The notes beneath the pieces are model-generated. The model was not told the DNA's origin, ran no database searches, and saw only the letters and a program-made list of their open reading frames with translations. Shown one piece after another: positions 52,739 to 61,481 of a stretch of 64,000 nt of DNA. The stretch's first letter is position 1; the number at the start of each line of letters is the position of its first letter. A program made the translations under genes and the position numbers. This stretch comes from Leucobacter triazinivorans (GTDB lineage: Bacteria; Actinomycetota; Actinomycetes; Actinomycetales; Microbacteriaceae): the NCBI RefSeq assembly GCF_004208635.1, contig NZ_CP035806.1, positions 1,054,001-1,118,000 on the forward strand, read 5' to 3'.

Positions 52739-55700
52739 GCGTACCCCGCCACCGGATCAGGTCGAGCTCGACCTCTGGGGGCTTGACGAACCATCGGCTG
52801 ACGCGAAGATTGCGGCCGATACGTCGACCGAGACAAGCGTAGGAGTGCACGTTGACGAAATACACGAACCGACTCAGGGAGCACTGGGAGAAGTACGTCC
52901 CGAACCGCATGAAGATACTCCTCGACTTGGGGCCGGAGACGGAGACCTTCTTTTCGGAGATTGGGGCGCAGATACAGGAAGAAGTCAGTTCGCTGACGGA
53001 GGACATCACGGCGGTGCTGCTGGCGGAAATGCCCGAAGCGAGGGAGGATTATCTCAGGACGGTCGCGACGATGACGACCGCACGGAAGATCGCGGAGGAG
53101 ATCGCCATGACGCACCAGCTCGCATGGGTGAAAGATCCCGCGCTGACGCTCTCAGAAGCGCGCGAGGAGTGGGAGCTGGATCGCCCGATGGACGAGAGCC
53201 TCGTGGACGTCGCCGTGAGAGTGCAGAACTCGGACTACCCGATCTTCTCGACGGAGGAGATGGAAGAGATGGCGAAGGAGTGGGCGGTGCCGCTCGATTT
53301 CCTGAACCAGATGTTCGAGTCGGAGAACCCCTGCAGGTTCATGTACGACCATCAGGCGGTGATGGACGAAGCGGCGACGATCCGGTTCCTCCGCGAAGTC
53401 GGGTAACCAACGAGACACCTGCAGCGCCGCCTCTTGAGGCGGCGCGTTTCGTTCCCGGCGCACCGCACACCCTCGCCCCATCTGGCGGCAAGGCCCGCTT
53501 CGAGGCCAACATCGCGGCGATTCGTCTCGCCCAGCAACTCGCCGCCGAAGATCGTGCCGCGACAGTGCCTGGGCAAGAGGTACTGGCGCGCTGGTCGAGT
53601 TGGGGTGCGATCCCGGAGGTCTTCGATGAGGCGAAGCCGGAGTGGGCGTCCGAGCGAGGCGAGCTGCGCGGGCTGCTGAGCGAGGAGGAGTGGCACGCGG
53701 CGGCGCGCACGACGATCAACGCGCACTACACCGACCCGATGCTCGTGAAGCGCATCTGGCGGGCACTCGAATCGCTCGGATTCTCAGGCGGGCCGGTGCT
53801 CGAACCTGGCAGCGGTCTCGGTACCTTCATCGGGCTCGCACCCGATGATGCGCAGGTGACCGGGGTCGAGCTCGATCCGGTCACGGCGCTCATCAGCCAG
53901 ACCCTCTACCCTCATGCGACGATCCGCAACCAGTCGTTCGCGGATACCCGCATCGCCGAGGGTACATTCGAGGCTGCGGTAGGCAATGTGCCGTTCGGAA
54001 GAGTAACGCTGCACGATCCGGTGCATAACGCGACCAAGCAGTCGTTGCACAATCACTTCATCATCAAGGCGCTGCACCTGACCCGGCCTGGCGGTCTGGT
54101 TGCGGTACTGACGTCGCACTACACGATGGATGCCCAGAACCCCGGTGCGCGCAGGGAGATGAACGCACTCGCCGATCTCGTGGGCGCGATCCGGCTCCCC
54201 AACCGCACCCACTCTCGCACGGCGGGCACTACCGTCGTCACCGACCTGCTGGTGCTGCGCCGCCGAGAGAACGGTGAACCACCACGCGACGTGTCCTGGG
54301 AGACGGTGACGCGCATCGTGCTCGACGGCGAAGATGTGTTGCTCAATCCGTTCTTCGACGAGCACCCTGAGATGGTGCTCGGTACGCTCAAGGCTGGGCA
54401 TGGCCCTTATGGGCCGACGCTCGAGGTCGCGGGCGATCTTGAACGGCTCGATGCCGACTTCGAGAACGCGCTCGATCAGCTGACCTTTACCGCCCGGCGG
54501 GAGGGTCTCACCCTGACGCCACCAAGCGCCGAGCACACTGTGCGGCAGGTCGCATCGGTGCCAGCGGCAACATCTCACTTCGACGGCACGATCATCGCGC
54601 ATGAGGACGGCAGTTTCGGGGTGGTGTCGGCAGGGGCGATCCTCCCGTTCACGGTGCCGAAGTCTGGGGCAGTGGAGATGCGGGCGTTGCTGCGGATGCG
54701 CGACGCCGCGTCCGCCCTGCTGTCAATGGAGGCCGCGTCCGCCGACGACACGGCCGAACTCGAGCAAGCGCGAGAGAGCCTGCGACGCGGCTACCAGAAG
54801 TACCTCGGCAAGTACGGACCGCTGAATCGCTTCACCCGGTATGGAACCGGTCGCGTGAACGAGGAAGGGGAGGAGACGATTGCTCGGAAGGTGCCGACTC
54901 CGATCCGGCTGTTGCGCTCCGACCCGTTCGGGCCGCTCGTGCTCGCCCTCGAAGTCTACGACGACGTGGAGGAGACGGCGACCCCGGCGGCGCTCCTCAG
55001 CCGCCGCGTGGTTGCACCACGCCCTGAGATTCAGGGCGTCGAGACGGCAGCAGACGCAGTCGCGGTGAGTCTCGACCGGAGGGGCGGAATCGACCTTACA
55101 CTGATCGCTGACCTGCTCGGCATCAGCGAGGCCGATGCACGGTCGGCGCTTGGCGACATGGTGTTCACCGACCCAGTTTCGGATGAACTGGTGCATACTC
55201 CCGCGTATCTCTCGGGCGACATCTACCGAAAGCTCGACGCGGCAACGGCACGAGCTGAGGCTGATCCCGCGTTCCGGGAGAATGTTGAGGCGCTGCGGCA
55301 GGTGCTTCCGAAGCCACTCGATGCCTCCGAGGTGACAGCGAAGGTGGGAGCGGTGTGGATCAGCGACACGATCCACCAGCAGTTCCTGCGCGAACTGCTG
55401 GGCACGAACGAGGTGCGGGTCGAGAGCCCGATGCCAGGCATGTGGGATGTGAAAGGCGGCAGGCAGGGTCTCCGCGCGACCTCGGAGTGGGGAACGAAGC
55501 GCAGACCTGCGCCCGAGCTCCTGAAATCGTTGGCGGAGCAGAAGCCGGTGCTCGTCTATGACGAGATCGAGGAGCCCGATGGGTCGAAGCATCGGGAACT
55601 CAACACCGTGCAGACTGCTGCCGCGCAGGAGAAAGCTGATGCAATCGCCGAGCGATTCTCGATGTGGGTGTGGGAAGATCCAACCCGCGCACAGGAACTG

Positions 55701-58481
55701 CTCGCTCTCTACAACCGCACCTTCAACGGGATCGTGTTGCGCGACTACGACGGCGCAGGCGACTACCTGACATTCCCAGGGATGGCGTCGAACTTCGTGA
55801 TGCGTCCGCATCAGCGAGCAGCGGTCGCCCGCATGATCACTGAGCCCAGCGCCGGACTCTTTCACGAGGTTGGGGCCGGGAAAACCGCTGAAATGATTGC
55901 CGGGGTCATGGAAATGCGACGCATGGGCCTCATTCAGAAACCGATCATCTCGATCCCGAACCACATGCTCGAACAGTTCGGCAGGGAATGGCTGCAGCTC
56001 TACCCACAAGCGAAGATCCTTGCGGCATCCAGCGCCGACCTGACGGCAGATCGCAGACGGCAGTTCGTGGCTCGCGCGGCAGCGAACGAGTGGGATGGGA
56101 TACTCATCACCCACTCCGCATTCGCACGGATCGGGCTCAAGCTTGAGAACGAGGTGACCTACCGGCGCACACAGATCGACGAGATGCGCAACGCCCTGGA
56201 ACGCATGGACGGTGAAGACCGGCTCAGCGTGAAGAAGCTCCAGAACAAGCTCATCGCAGCCGAGGAGAAGCTGAAGAAGCTCACCAGCAAACCGCGCGAT
56301 CCCGGCGTGAGCTTCGAGGACACCGGCATCGACTACATCGTCGTGGACGAGATACACCTCTTCAAGAACCTCGCCACAGAATCAAACATCCCCGACGCGA
56401 ACATTCGAGGATCGGAGCGCGCCTCCGACCTGCACATGAAGACAGAGTACCTCCGCTCGCAGGGCAAGCAGCGGATCATCACGGGCGCAACGGCGACACC
56501 GATCTCAAACTCGATTACCGAAGCTTACACAATGCAGCGGTACCTGCGCCCCGATCTGCTCGAGGCGGCGGGCATCGGCAGCTCCTTCGACGCGTGGGCA
56601 GCGACCTTCGGAGAGACCGTCACCCAGATGGAAATGTCACCCACCGGAGCATCGTTCCGGATGAAGACCCGCTTCGCCAAGTTCAAGAACGTGCCCGAGA
56701 TGCTGCGCATGTGGTCGACGTTCGCCGACGTGAAGACTGCCGAGGACCTGAAACTCCCTGTACCTGAGATGGCAGAGCGCCCAGACGGGAGCCGGTCCCC
56801 GGAAGCACGCGCGGTGCCGCCTACCGTCGAGTTAGAGGCGTTTGTGCAGAAGCTCGGCGAGCGTGCCGAGAAGATCATGGCCGGCCGGGTCGATCCGCGC
56901 GACGACAACATGCTGTCGATCACGAACGATGGGCGCAAGGCCGCACTCGACATGCGAATGATCATTCCGCGAGACCCCTCGGGGCCGACCAAGGTCGAAG
57001 TCGCCGCTGACATGATCCACCACCTCTGGCAGCAAACCGCTAACACCGAGTATCTCGATGCCGCGACTGGAGAACCGTCGGACACTCGCGGTGCACTGCA
57101 ACTCGTGTTCGCTGACCTCTCGACCCCGAACCCCGACAAATGGAACATCTACGAGGAACTGAAGCAGCAACTCGTGATGCGCGGAATGCCAACACAGTCA
57201 GTGCGGTTCATTCACGAAGCCCGCAACGACATCGAGAAGGCGCAGGTGTTCGCGGCGGCGCGCGCCGGGCACATCGCAGTGCTCGTGGGCTCCACCGAAC
57301 GCATGGGAGTCGGTACCAACGTGCAAGCCCGTGCGGTCGCGCTCTACCACCTGGATTGCCCCTGGCGGCCATCGGACATTGCCCAGCGCGAGGGCCGCAT
57401 CATGCGGCAGGGCAACCAGAACGATGTCGTCGGGATCATCCGCCTCATCACCGAGCGCTCCTTCGACTCGTATATGTGGCAGGGCGTCGAACGTAAGGCG
57501 CGGTTCATTGCGCAGGTCATGCGGGGCAAACTCGATGTGCGTGAGATCGAGGAGATTGACCCCTCCGCGCTCTCCGCTGCAGAAGCGAAGGCACTCGCTA
57601 CCGGCAACCCGCTCATGCTCGAACACGCCACGATCCAGTCCGAAGTGCATCGGCTCAGGAAGCTCGAACAAGCGCATCATAGCAATGAGCGGGTACTCGA
57701 ACACACCCGTGACCTGGCAGGGGATGATGTGACCCGGATCACTCGGGAGATCACCGGGTTCGAGGCCGTGCTTCCACAGACGATCGACACCGGTGGTGAC
57801 CGGTTCCGCATCGTGTTGAACGACCGTCTCTATGATTCCCGCACCGATGCCTCGCATGCGCTCATGAGCTGGGCTGCGCAGAGTGGCATCAAGTACCTAT
57901 CGCACTACTCGGCACGTGAGTTCGGGGTGATCGGAAAGCTCGGAAACTTCGACATCGGCTGCGAGGTCACCCCTGAGATGGGCGGAGACCTGCTCGTCAG
58001 GCTGGAACTCCGGGGCGTGCCGCGTGGCAGCTTCTCCGTCACCCGTGAGACGTTCCTGTCGGGTGGAACCGGGCTGATCCAGCGGATCGAGAATCGCATG
58101 TCCGAGATCCCCTCCCAGCTTGAGAGAGCACGCACCGAACTCGCCGAGGCTATGCAGACACGGGATGATGCCGACTCGAGGCTCGGGCAACCGTTCAAGC
58201 ACGCACTCGCACTGTCGGCAGCCGAGGCCGACTTCGAGCGCGTCTCGGCCGAGCTTCTGGCGATGCAACGCCGTAAGGACAAGGAGCCCAGTCCAGCACC
58301 CCAGGCAGAGCGGGGAGGCGAGTCTGAGCGATGGTCGCGCACCAAGTTAACGGTCGAAGCGGTGCGAGCGTATCAACCCGTTAGCGGATTGCAGGCAGGC
58401 CCCGAACGTGAACAGTCCCCTGCTGCTCCGGCTAGGGCTTCGCGTGCGGTCGAGCCGAGCGGGCACTCTCTCAGAAGATGA
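52725..58481 (+). CDS. Giant methylase-helicase fusion (N6-methylase-like plus SF2 helicase; DarB-like)
   Basis: A protein of about 1,918 residues starting at GTG 52725 (or 52713). After a short basic start (VARRRRTPPPDQVELDLWGL) come about 175 low-complexity Gly/Arg/Asp-rich residues that overlap another gene. The N6-adenine methylase-like domain has LEPGSGLGTF (about 358) and GNVPFG (about 420, where N-P-P-Y/F is usual). The SF2 helicase has Walker A HEVGAGKT (about 1047), VVDEIHLFKN (1206), TGATATPISNS (1253) and QREGRIMRQGNQ (1553). A basic helical C-terminus follows. Similar methylase-helicase proteins (phage P1 DarB) defend incoming DNA against restriction; that role here is inference. 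No good start exists between 53407 and the conserved region, so translation must cross the overlap. Confidence 0.85.
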   Translation: MARRRRTPPPDQVELDLWGLDEPSADAKIAADTSTETSVGVHVDEIHEPTQGALGEVRPEPHEDTPRLGAGDGDLLFGDWGADTGRSQFADGGHHGGAAGGNARSEGGLSQDGRDDDDRTEDRGGDRHDAPARMGERSRADALRSARGVGAGSPDGREPRGRRRESAELGLPDLLDGGDGRDGEGVGGAARFPEPDVRVGEPLQVHVRPSGGDGRSGDDPVPPRSRVTNETPAAPPLEAARFVPGAPHTLAPSGGKARFEANIAAIRLAQQLAAEDRAATVPGQEVLARWSSWGAIPEVFDEAKPEWASERGELRGLLSEEEWHAAARTTINAHYTDPMLVKRIWRALESLGFSGGPVLEPGSGLGTFIGLAPDDAQVTGVELDPVTALISQTLYPHATIRNQSFADTRIAEGTFEAAVGNVPFGRVTLHDPVHNATKQSLHNHFIIKALHLTRPGGLVAVLTSHYTMDAQNPGARREMNALADLVGAIRLPNRTHSRTAGTTVVTDLLVLRRRENGEPPRDVSWETVTRIVLDGEDVLLNPFFDEHPEMVLGTLKAGHGPYGPTLEVAGDLERLDADFENALDQLTFTARREGLTLTPPSAEHTVRQVASVPAATSHFDGTIIAHEDGSFGVVSAGAILPFTVPKSGAVEMRALLRMRDAASALLSMEAASADDTAELEQARESLRRGYQKYLGKYGPLNRFTRYGTGRVNEEGEETIARKVPTPIRLLRSDPFGPLVLALEVYDDVEETATPAALLSRRVVAPRPEIQGVETAADAVAVSLDRRGGIDLTLIADLLGISEADARSALGDMVFTDPVSDELVHTPAYLSGDIYRKLDAATARAEADPAFRENVEALRQVLPKPLDASEVTAKVGAVWISDTIHQQFLRELLGTNEVRVESPMPGMWDVKGGRQGLRATSEWGTKRRPAPELLKSLAEQKPVLVYDEIEEPDGSKHRELNTVQTAAAQEKADAIAERFSMWVWEDPTRAQELLALYNRTFNGIVLRDYDGAGDYLTFPGMASNFVMRPHQRAAVARMITEPSAGLFHEVGAGKTAEMIAGVMEMRRMGLIQKPIISIPNHMLEQFGREWLQLYPQAKILAASSADLTADRRRQFVARAAANEWDGILITHSAFARIGLKLENEVTYRRTQIDEMRNALERMDGEDRLSVKKLQNKLIAAEEKLKKLTSKPRDPGVSFEDTGIDYIVVDEIHLFKNLATESNIPDANIRGSERASDLHMKTEYLRSQGKQRIITGATATPISNSITEAYTMQRYLRPDLLEAAGIGSSFDAWAATFGETVTQMEMSPTGASFRMKTRFAKFKNVPEMLRMWSTFADVKTAEDLKLPVPEMAERPDGSRSPEARAVPPTVELEAFVQKLGERAEKIMAGRVDPRDDNMLSITNDGRKAALDMRMIIPRDPSGPTKVEVAADMIHHLWQQTANTEYLDAATGEPSDTRGALQLVFADLSTPNPDKWNIYEELKQQLVMRGMPTQSVRFIHEARNDIEKAQVFAAARAGHIAVLVGSTERMGVGTNVQARAVALYHLDCPWRPSDIAQREGRIMRQGNQNDVVGIIRLITERSFDSYMWQGVERKARFIAQVMRGKLDVREIEEIDPSALSAAEAKALATGNPLMLEHATIQSEVHRLRKLEQAHHSNERVLEHTRDLAGDDVTRITREITGFEAVLPQTIDTGGDRFRIVLNDRLYDSRTDASHALMSWAAQSGIKYLSHYSAREFGVIGKLGNFDIGCEVTPEMGGDLLVRLELRGVPRGSFSVTRETFLSGGTGLIQRIENRMSEIPSQLERARTELAEAMQTRDDADSRLGQPFKHALALSAAEADFERVSAELLAMQRRKDKEPSPAPQAERGGESERWSRTKLTVEAVRAYQPVSGLQAGPEREQSPAAPARASRAVEPSGHSLRR
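52852..53406 (+). CDS. Small ICE protein nested in a second frame of the helicase gene
   Basis: A 184-residue protein starting at TTG 52852 with AGGAG six bases upstream, entirely inside the helicase reading frame but shifted by one base. Its composition is normal for a soluble helical protein (LREHWEKYVPNRMKILLDLG, IGAQIQEEVSSLTEDITAVL, LRTVATMTTARKIAEEIAMT), whereas the helicase frame here is low-complexity. Similar short helical proteins occur before this helicase in related elements, as far as I recall. Function unknown. The nested arrangement is itself notable. Confidence 0.78.
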   Translation: MTKYTNRLREHWEKYVPNRMKILLDLGPETETFFSEIGAQIQEEVSSLTEDITAVLLAEMPEAREDYLRTVATMTTARKIAEEIAMTHQLAWVKDPALTLSEAREEWELDRPMDESLVDVAVRVQNSDYPIFSTEEMEEMAKEWAVPLDFLNQMFESENPCRFMYDHQAVMDEAATIRFLREVG

Positions 58482-58555
58482 GGTTTGGGCGGGTTCTCCT
58501 TACCTCCTTGGTAGTCGCGTCGGTGCTCGGCGCCAGCCGGTAGGAGGCGAGATTG

Positions 58556-59029
58556 ATGGACACGGATACTCCAGTTGATACGGTCGATTCGATCGCGCTC
58601 GGCGTCAGCATGAAAGGGTTCTTCGCAACGATGCCGGAGTTGACGTATTCCGAGGAAGGCCGTCCTGTCTTCTTCGCCCGGTTCGGGATCGAGTGTCACC
58701 GCACCGCCCCAGATGGCACAAGGATCAGGTTGGAGCCCCGCTTCGGCAGCGTCTTCGCCTACGGGGAGACCGCCGAGATTGCCCACCGGCAGTTCCGCAA
58801 GTACGACGTGTTCATCGCACACGGCCAGATCGAGACCAACAAGAACTCTGGCAAGCAACAGTTCGTCGCCGAGGACTTCGGCCACAGTATCCTCCGCACC
58901 CGTTACGAGGTCGACCGCTCGCCTCGGCACACCGTCGGTGAATCGCAACGACAAGCGATCACTCCCGACTCCCTCAACCGGTCGCGGCGTCGACGCGAGC
59001 AACCTCAACCGACTGGAATCAGCAGATAG
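58556..59029 (+). CDS. Single-stranded DNA-binding protein-like (OB fold)
   Basis: A 157-residue protein. ATG 58556 has AGGAGG eight bases upstream. The pattern resembles SSB/PriB OB folds: a short N-terminal strand, FARFGIECHR, FGSVFAYGETAEIAHRQFRKYDVFIAHGQIE (the segment equivalent to the SSB L45 region), QQFVAEDFGHSI. A basic disordered tail replaces the acidic SSB tip. It would coat single-stranded transfer intermediates. Aromatic residues expected for base stacking are present. Confidence 0.78.
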   Translation: MDTDTPVDTVDSIALGVSMKGFFATMPELTYSEEGRPVFFARFGIECHRTAPDGTRIRLEPRFGSVFAYGETAEIAHRQFRKYDVFIAHGQIETNKNSGKQQFVAEDFGHSILRTRYEVDRSPRHTVGESQRQAITPDSLNRSRRRREQPQPTGISR

Positions 59030-59042
59030 AAAGGCGACTACC

Positions 59043-59663
59043 TTGCACGATGAAGCAGCAGAGCTGACCCCCGTTCCCGATGCCGAGCCTGATCCTACCG
59101 AGTCTGAGGGTGAGGGCACGAAGTACGATGGCCCGGAGCTTCCCAGGCTCGGCAATACTGCCAGTGCAGGTGGTCGGGTTTCCGGGCCTGCGCGCCCGTT
59201 GAATTGGAATCTGCTCAGCAGCGAGCAGGCGGAGGTCGAATGGCTGGAACTCAACTCGTGGGTATCGTGGCTTCGGTTGACCTACGGGCTCACGCCTGCG
59301 GTGCTCCCTCCGTTCTGGCATCGGCACCCGGAGCTCGTCTGGGAGCTTTCGGCGCTGCACCGTGCCTGGCTCGGAGCCTACGACCCTGAGCAGCACGTCA
59401 GCGGCCCGATGATCTGGCACCACGACTTCACCGAGGCACAGGCCCGGCTGCGCGTCTGGGTACAAGCCTGCGGAACCCGACTCGACCGCGACCGCCCAAC
59501 ACGGCAGATCCCCTGGCCGGGAGAGCCCCCATTCCCACAGATCGCCGAAGCGGTGATCCCCGACCGAGACCTCGACTTCGTTCAGTTCGTGATCGAGGAT
59601 GTCGCTTCGCGGCGAGCCGATGAGGATGCCTACTATGCGAAGGCCGCAGAAACGTCTGCTTGA
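59043..59663 (+). CDS. DUF4913 protein
   Basis: A 206-residue protein starting at TTG 59043 (GAAAGG upstream), 13 bp after the SSB-like gene. An acidic, disordered N-terminus (TPVPDAEPDPTESEGEG) leads to a conserved tryptophan-rich domain (NSWVSWLRLTYG, PFWHRHPELVWELSALHRAW, PMIWHHDFTEAQARLRVWVQ) that matches DUF4913, common in actinobacterial plasmids and ICEs and of unknown function. Last gene of the plus-strand operon before a bidirectional terminator. Confidence 0.82.
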   Translation: MHDEAAELTPVPDAEPDPTESEGEGTKYDGPELPRLGNTASAGGRVSGPARPLNWNLLSSEQAEVEWLELNSWVSWLRLTYGLTPAVLPPFWHRHPELVWELSALHRAWLGAYDPEQHVSGPMIWHHDFTEAQARLRVWVQACGTRLDRDRPTRQIPWPGEPPFPQIAEAVIPDRDLDFVQFVIEDVASRRADEDAYYAKAAETSA

Positions 59664-59671
59664 ATAGCCGG

Positions 59672-59719
59672 ACATAGTGAGGCGGGGGTGCGCATCTGCG
59701 CACCCCCGCCTCACTATGT
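59672..59719. terminator. Bidirectional terminator between DUF4913 and integrase
   Basis: A perfect 23-bp inverted repeat with a two-base loop. The left arm begins ACATAGTGAGGCGGGGG and the right arm ends CCCCCGCCTCACTATGT. It lies 8 bp after the DUF4913 stop and 22 bp before the end of the convergent integrase gene. It would stop transcription in both directions. Confidence 0.9.
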
Positions 59720-59740
59720 ACCTCAGTCGTGAACTAGCCG

Positions 59741-60928
59741 CTATTCATCTCGTGCGAATACTCTGTCGAGGAGCTTCGCTGTTTCCGGGTTCACCATTTC
59801 GTTGCGGCGGATGTAGTGCTGGACGGTGATCCTTGTGTCGGTATGACCGAGAAGCTCCGCAGCCAACTCGATATTGGCTTCTTCGTTCACTGCCGTTGCG
59901 ACTGTCCTTCTGAACATATGTGGTGAGACTCCGGTGATGCCGGCCAAACCAAGTACATGCCTGAGTTGACGGCGCACGTTTGCCGTAGTCAGGGGCGCAC
60001 CTCCTCGATTTGAGAACAGCAGTGCCTCTGGCGATGTGTCTTTCATCCGCGCAAGCCGCTTCCGTACCGCTTCGGTCGTGAACGAAGGAATCGCGACGGT
60101 GCGGCATGACTTGGCGGTCTTCGGATGATCCTGTCTCGCAGTCGGTTCTCCCTTGAGACTGACGATTGTGCCGCAGATGCGGATCGACGGCACACTGCTC
60201 GTCACGTCGACATCGCATCGACGGATTGCGAGCACTTCTCCGATGCGGGCCGAGGTGCCGAGCATGACCTCGACGATGCCACCTAACTGACCATCCGGCT
60301 TCGGCCCTGACGGAGACTGGCCGCTTTCCCAATGCAGAATCGCGGCTCGAACTCCATTCACCTGGGCAGGAGTCAGAGCGTTTGGGGTGTGCGCCGGACG
60401 CTTGAGCCGAGCGATATTATCCATTGGATTTCGTGGCAGCACCTCGTGACGTACCGCAAGGCCGAACGCAAGTTTCATTACCACCCTGGCCTGCTTCGCT
60501 CGGTTGTAACTCAGCTTTGCGAGCTGCTTGATGAACTGGTCGCAGCGAGCGACGCCTACCTCGCGGAGCGTCAGGCCTTGGAATACCGGCATGACGAGCT
60601 TGCGCATGTTCCGCTCGTAAAGTTGCCGAGTGGTTTTCGAGATCCTTCCTTCCAGGTCGAGATCGTTCAACCAGTAATCGACCAACTCGCTGAACGAGCT
60701 GTCCGCAGTCAGGAGCGTGTGTGCCGGGCTGACGTTGAAGAGGCTTCGGTCGAGCAGCTTCTGCTTCAACCTCCGTTCCGCGCTAGCTTGGGTGTCGGCG
60801 CGCGCTTGCACGAGTCGGTTCTTTCCATCCCAGTCGCGGTAGTGTGCGCGTGCTTCGATCTTTCCGCTATCGGTCGACAGGAACCAGATCTCGCCGTAGG
60901 TGCCGATAGTGAGTCGAGGGCGGCTCAT
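59741..60928 (-). CDS. Tyrosine recombinase integrase of the ICE
   Basis: A 395-residue phage-type integrase. ATG 60928 (GGAGG seven bases upstream) is preferred to the longer frame from 60985. It has an N-terminal arm-binding region, a SAM-like core-binding domain (FSELVDYWLNDLDLEGRISK), and a catalytic domain with Arg in GTSARIGEVLAIR, His-x-x-Arg in SPHMFRRTVAT, LLGHTDTRITVQHYIR with the nucleophilic Tyr, and a basic beta-hairpin. It integrates and excises the element at tRNA-Pro next door. Its start overlaps the stop of the excisionase gene (ATGA), so they are expressed together. Confidence 0.94.
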   Translation of the reverse strand: MSRPRLTIGTYGEIWFLSTDSGKIEARAHYRDWDGKNRLVQARADTQASAERRLKQKLLDRSLFNVSPAHTLLTADSSFSELVDYWLNDLDLEGRISKTTRQLYERNMRKLVMPVFQGLTLREVGVARCDQFIKQLAKLSYNRAKQARVVMKLAFGLAVRHEVLPRNPMDNIARLKRPAHTPNALTPAQVNGVRAAILHWESGQSPSGPKPDGQLGGIVEVMLGTSARIGEVLAIRRCDVDVTSSVPSIRICGTIVSLKGEPTARQDHPKTAKSCRTVAIPSFTTEAVRKRLARMKDTSPEALLFSNRGGAPLTTANVRRQLRHVLGLAGITGVSPHMFRRTVATAVNEEANIELAAELLGHTDTRITVQHYIRRNEMVNPETAKLLDRVFARDE

Positions 60929-61164
60929 TTTGCTGCCTCCGTCTGATTCGCAGCAGGTTCGATGTCGCGCTGCTCGGCGATCCAACTCTGTACATCAGAG
61001 AGCGTGAACTTGAGATGCTTCCCGAAGCGGTGCGCTCGCGGCCCCTGCCCTCTGGTGCGCCAGTCGTAGATCGTCGAGACGGGTACTCCGAGGTAGGAGG
61101 CGAGTTCGCTGATGTCGAGAAGGGGTTCGAGCCCGAGGCGGTGCAGTTCGTTGTTTGTGTCCAT
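60925..61164 (-). CDS. Excisionase-like MerR/HTH-17 DNA-binding protein
   Basis: A 79-residue protein of the helix-turn-helix 17/excisionase type: LLDISELASYLGVPVSTIYD (HTH), WRTRGQGPRAHRFG (wing), LKFTLSDVQSWIAEQ. ATG 61164 fits family length. The frame stays open to 61293, but that extension is Arg-rich and unlike the family. Coupled to the integrase by ATGA; probably directs excision. Confidence 0.85.
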   Translation of the reverse strand: MDTNNELHRLGLEPLLDISELASYLGVPVSTIYDWRTRGQGPRAHRFGKHLKFTLSDVQSWIAEQRDIEPAANQTEAAK

Positions 61165-61309
61165 GCCGAGGACGTAGGAGAGCAATGCCTGAAGAATCGG
61201 AGTCGTTCGTAGACAACGAACTCGTGCCGAGTCAGGATGCGGGCGAAGCCGCCAGAACGGGAGTTTGACGTGGGTTTGACGTGCAAGGGTCATGTTTCAC
61301 CAACTAGAA

Positions 61310-61339
61310 AGCCGCGGAATCCGTTGGAATTCCGCGGCT
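61310..61339 (-). terminator. tRNA-Pro terminator hairpin at the ICE junction
   Basis: An 11-bp perfect stem (AGCCGCGGAAT / ATTCCGCGGCT) with an eight-base loop. On the minus strand it begins seven bases after the tRNA 3' end and is followed by a short T-rich run (TTTCT). It lies on the element side of the tRNA, so it may be carried by the ICE to restore termination after integration. Confidence 0.7.
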
Positions 61340-61345
61340 AACTGG

Positions 61346-61419
61346 TCGGGATGACAGGATTTGAACCTGCGACCCCGTCGTCCCGAACGACGTGCGCTAC
61401 CAAGCTGCGCCACATCCCG
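61346..61419 (-). tRNA. tRNA-Pro (anticodon CGG), ICE integration site
   Basis: The minus strand folds as a 74-nt tRNA: acceptor CGGGATG, D-arm GCGC/GCGC, anticodon stem CGTCG/CGACG with loop TTCGGGA (anticodon CGG, proline), T-arm GCAGG..TTCAAAT..CCTGT, discriminator A. No CCA is encoded. The 3' end points toward the integrase, the normal orientation for elements that recombine into the T-arm/3' half. The matching direct repeat should lie beyond the left edge. Confidence 0.95.
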
Positions 61420-61481
61420 ATCGCGTTTTCACGCAGGGATCACTCTATCGCGTTTCCCCCGAACGCAAAAATCGTGCGGGA

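Larger units (their letters stand above)
1..61346. mobile_element. Integrative and conjugative element with catabolic cargo (left end outside window)
   Basis: The stretch carries every part expected of an actinobacterial ICE using a type IV secretion system. These are a MobF relaxase (3119-6691), VirB4-like and VirD4-like ATPases, VirB6-like and pilin-sized membrane proteins, a peptidoglycan hydrolase, an SSB-like protein, a tyrosine integrase and an excisionase. The integrase end abuts the 3' end of a tRNA-Pro gene, the usual target for such elements. The gene open at base 2 is of accessory type, so the other end lies left of the window. About 27 kb of cargo sits between the relaxase and the transfer operon. 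The precise att core cannot be set without the left junction. Confidence 0.88.

Noticed and set aside
60925..61293. Longer 122-residue version of the excisionase
   Set aside because: The extra 43 residues are Arg-rich and atypical. ATG 61164 gives the normal length, although neither start has a strong ribosome-binding site.
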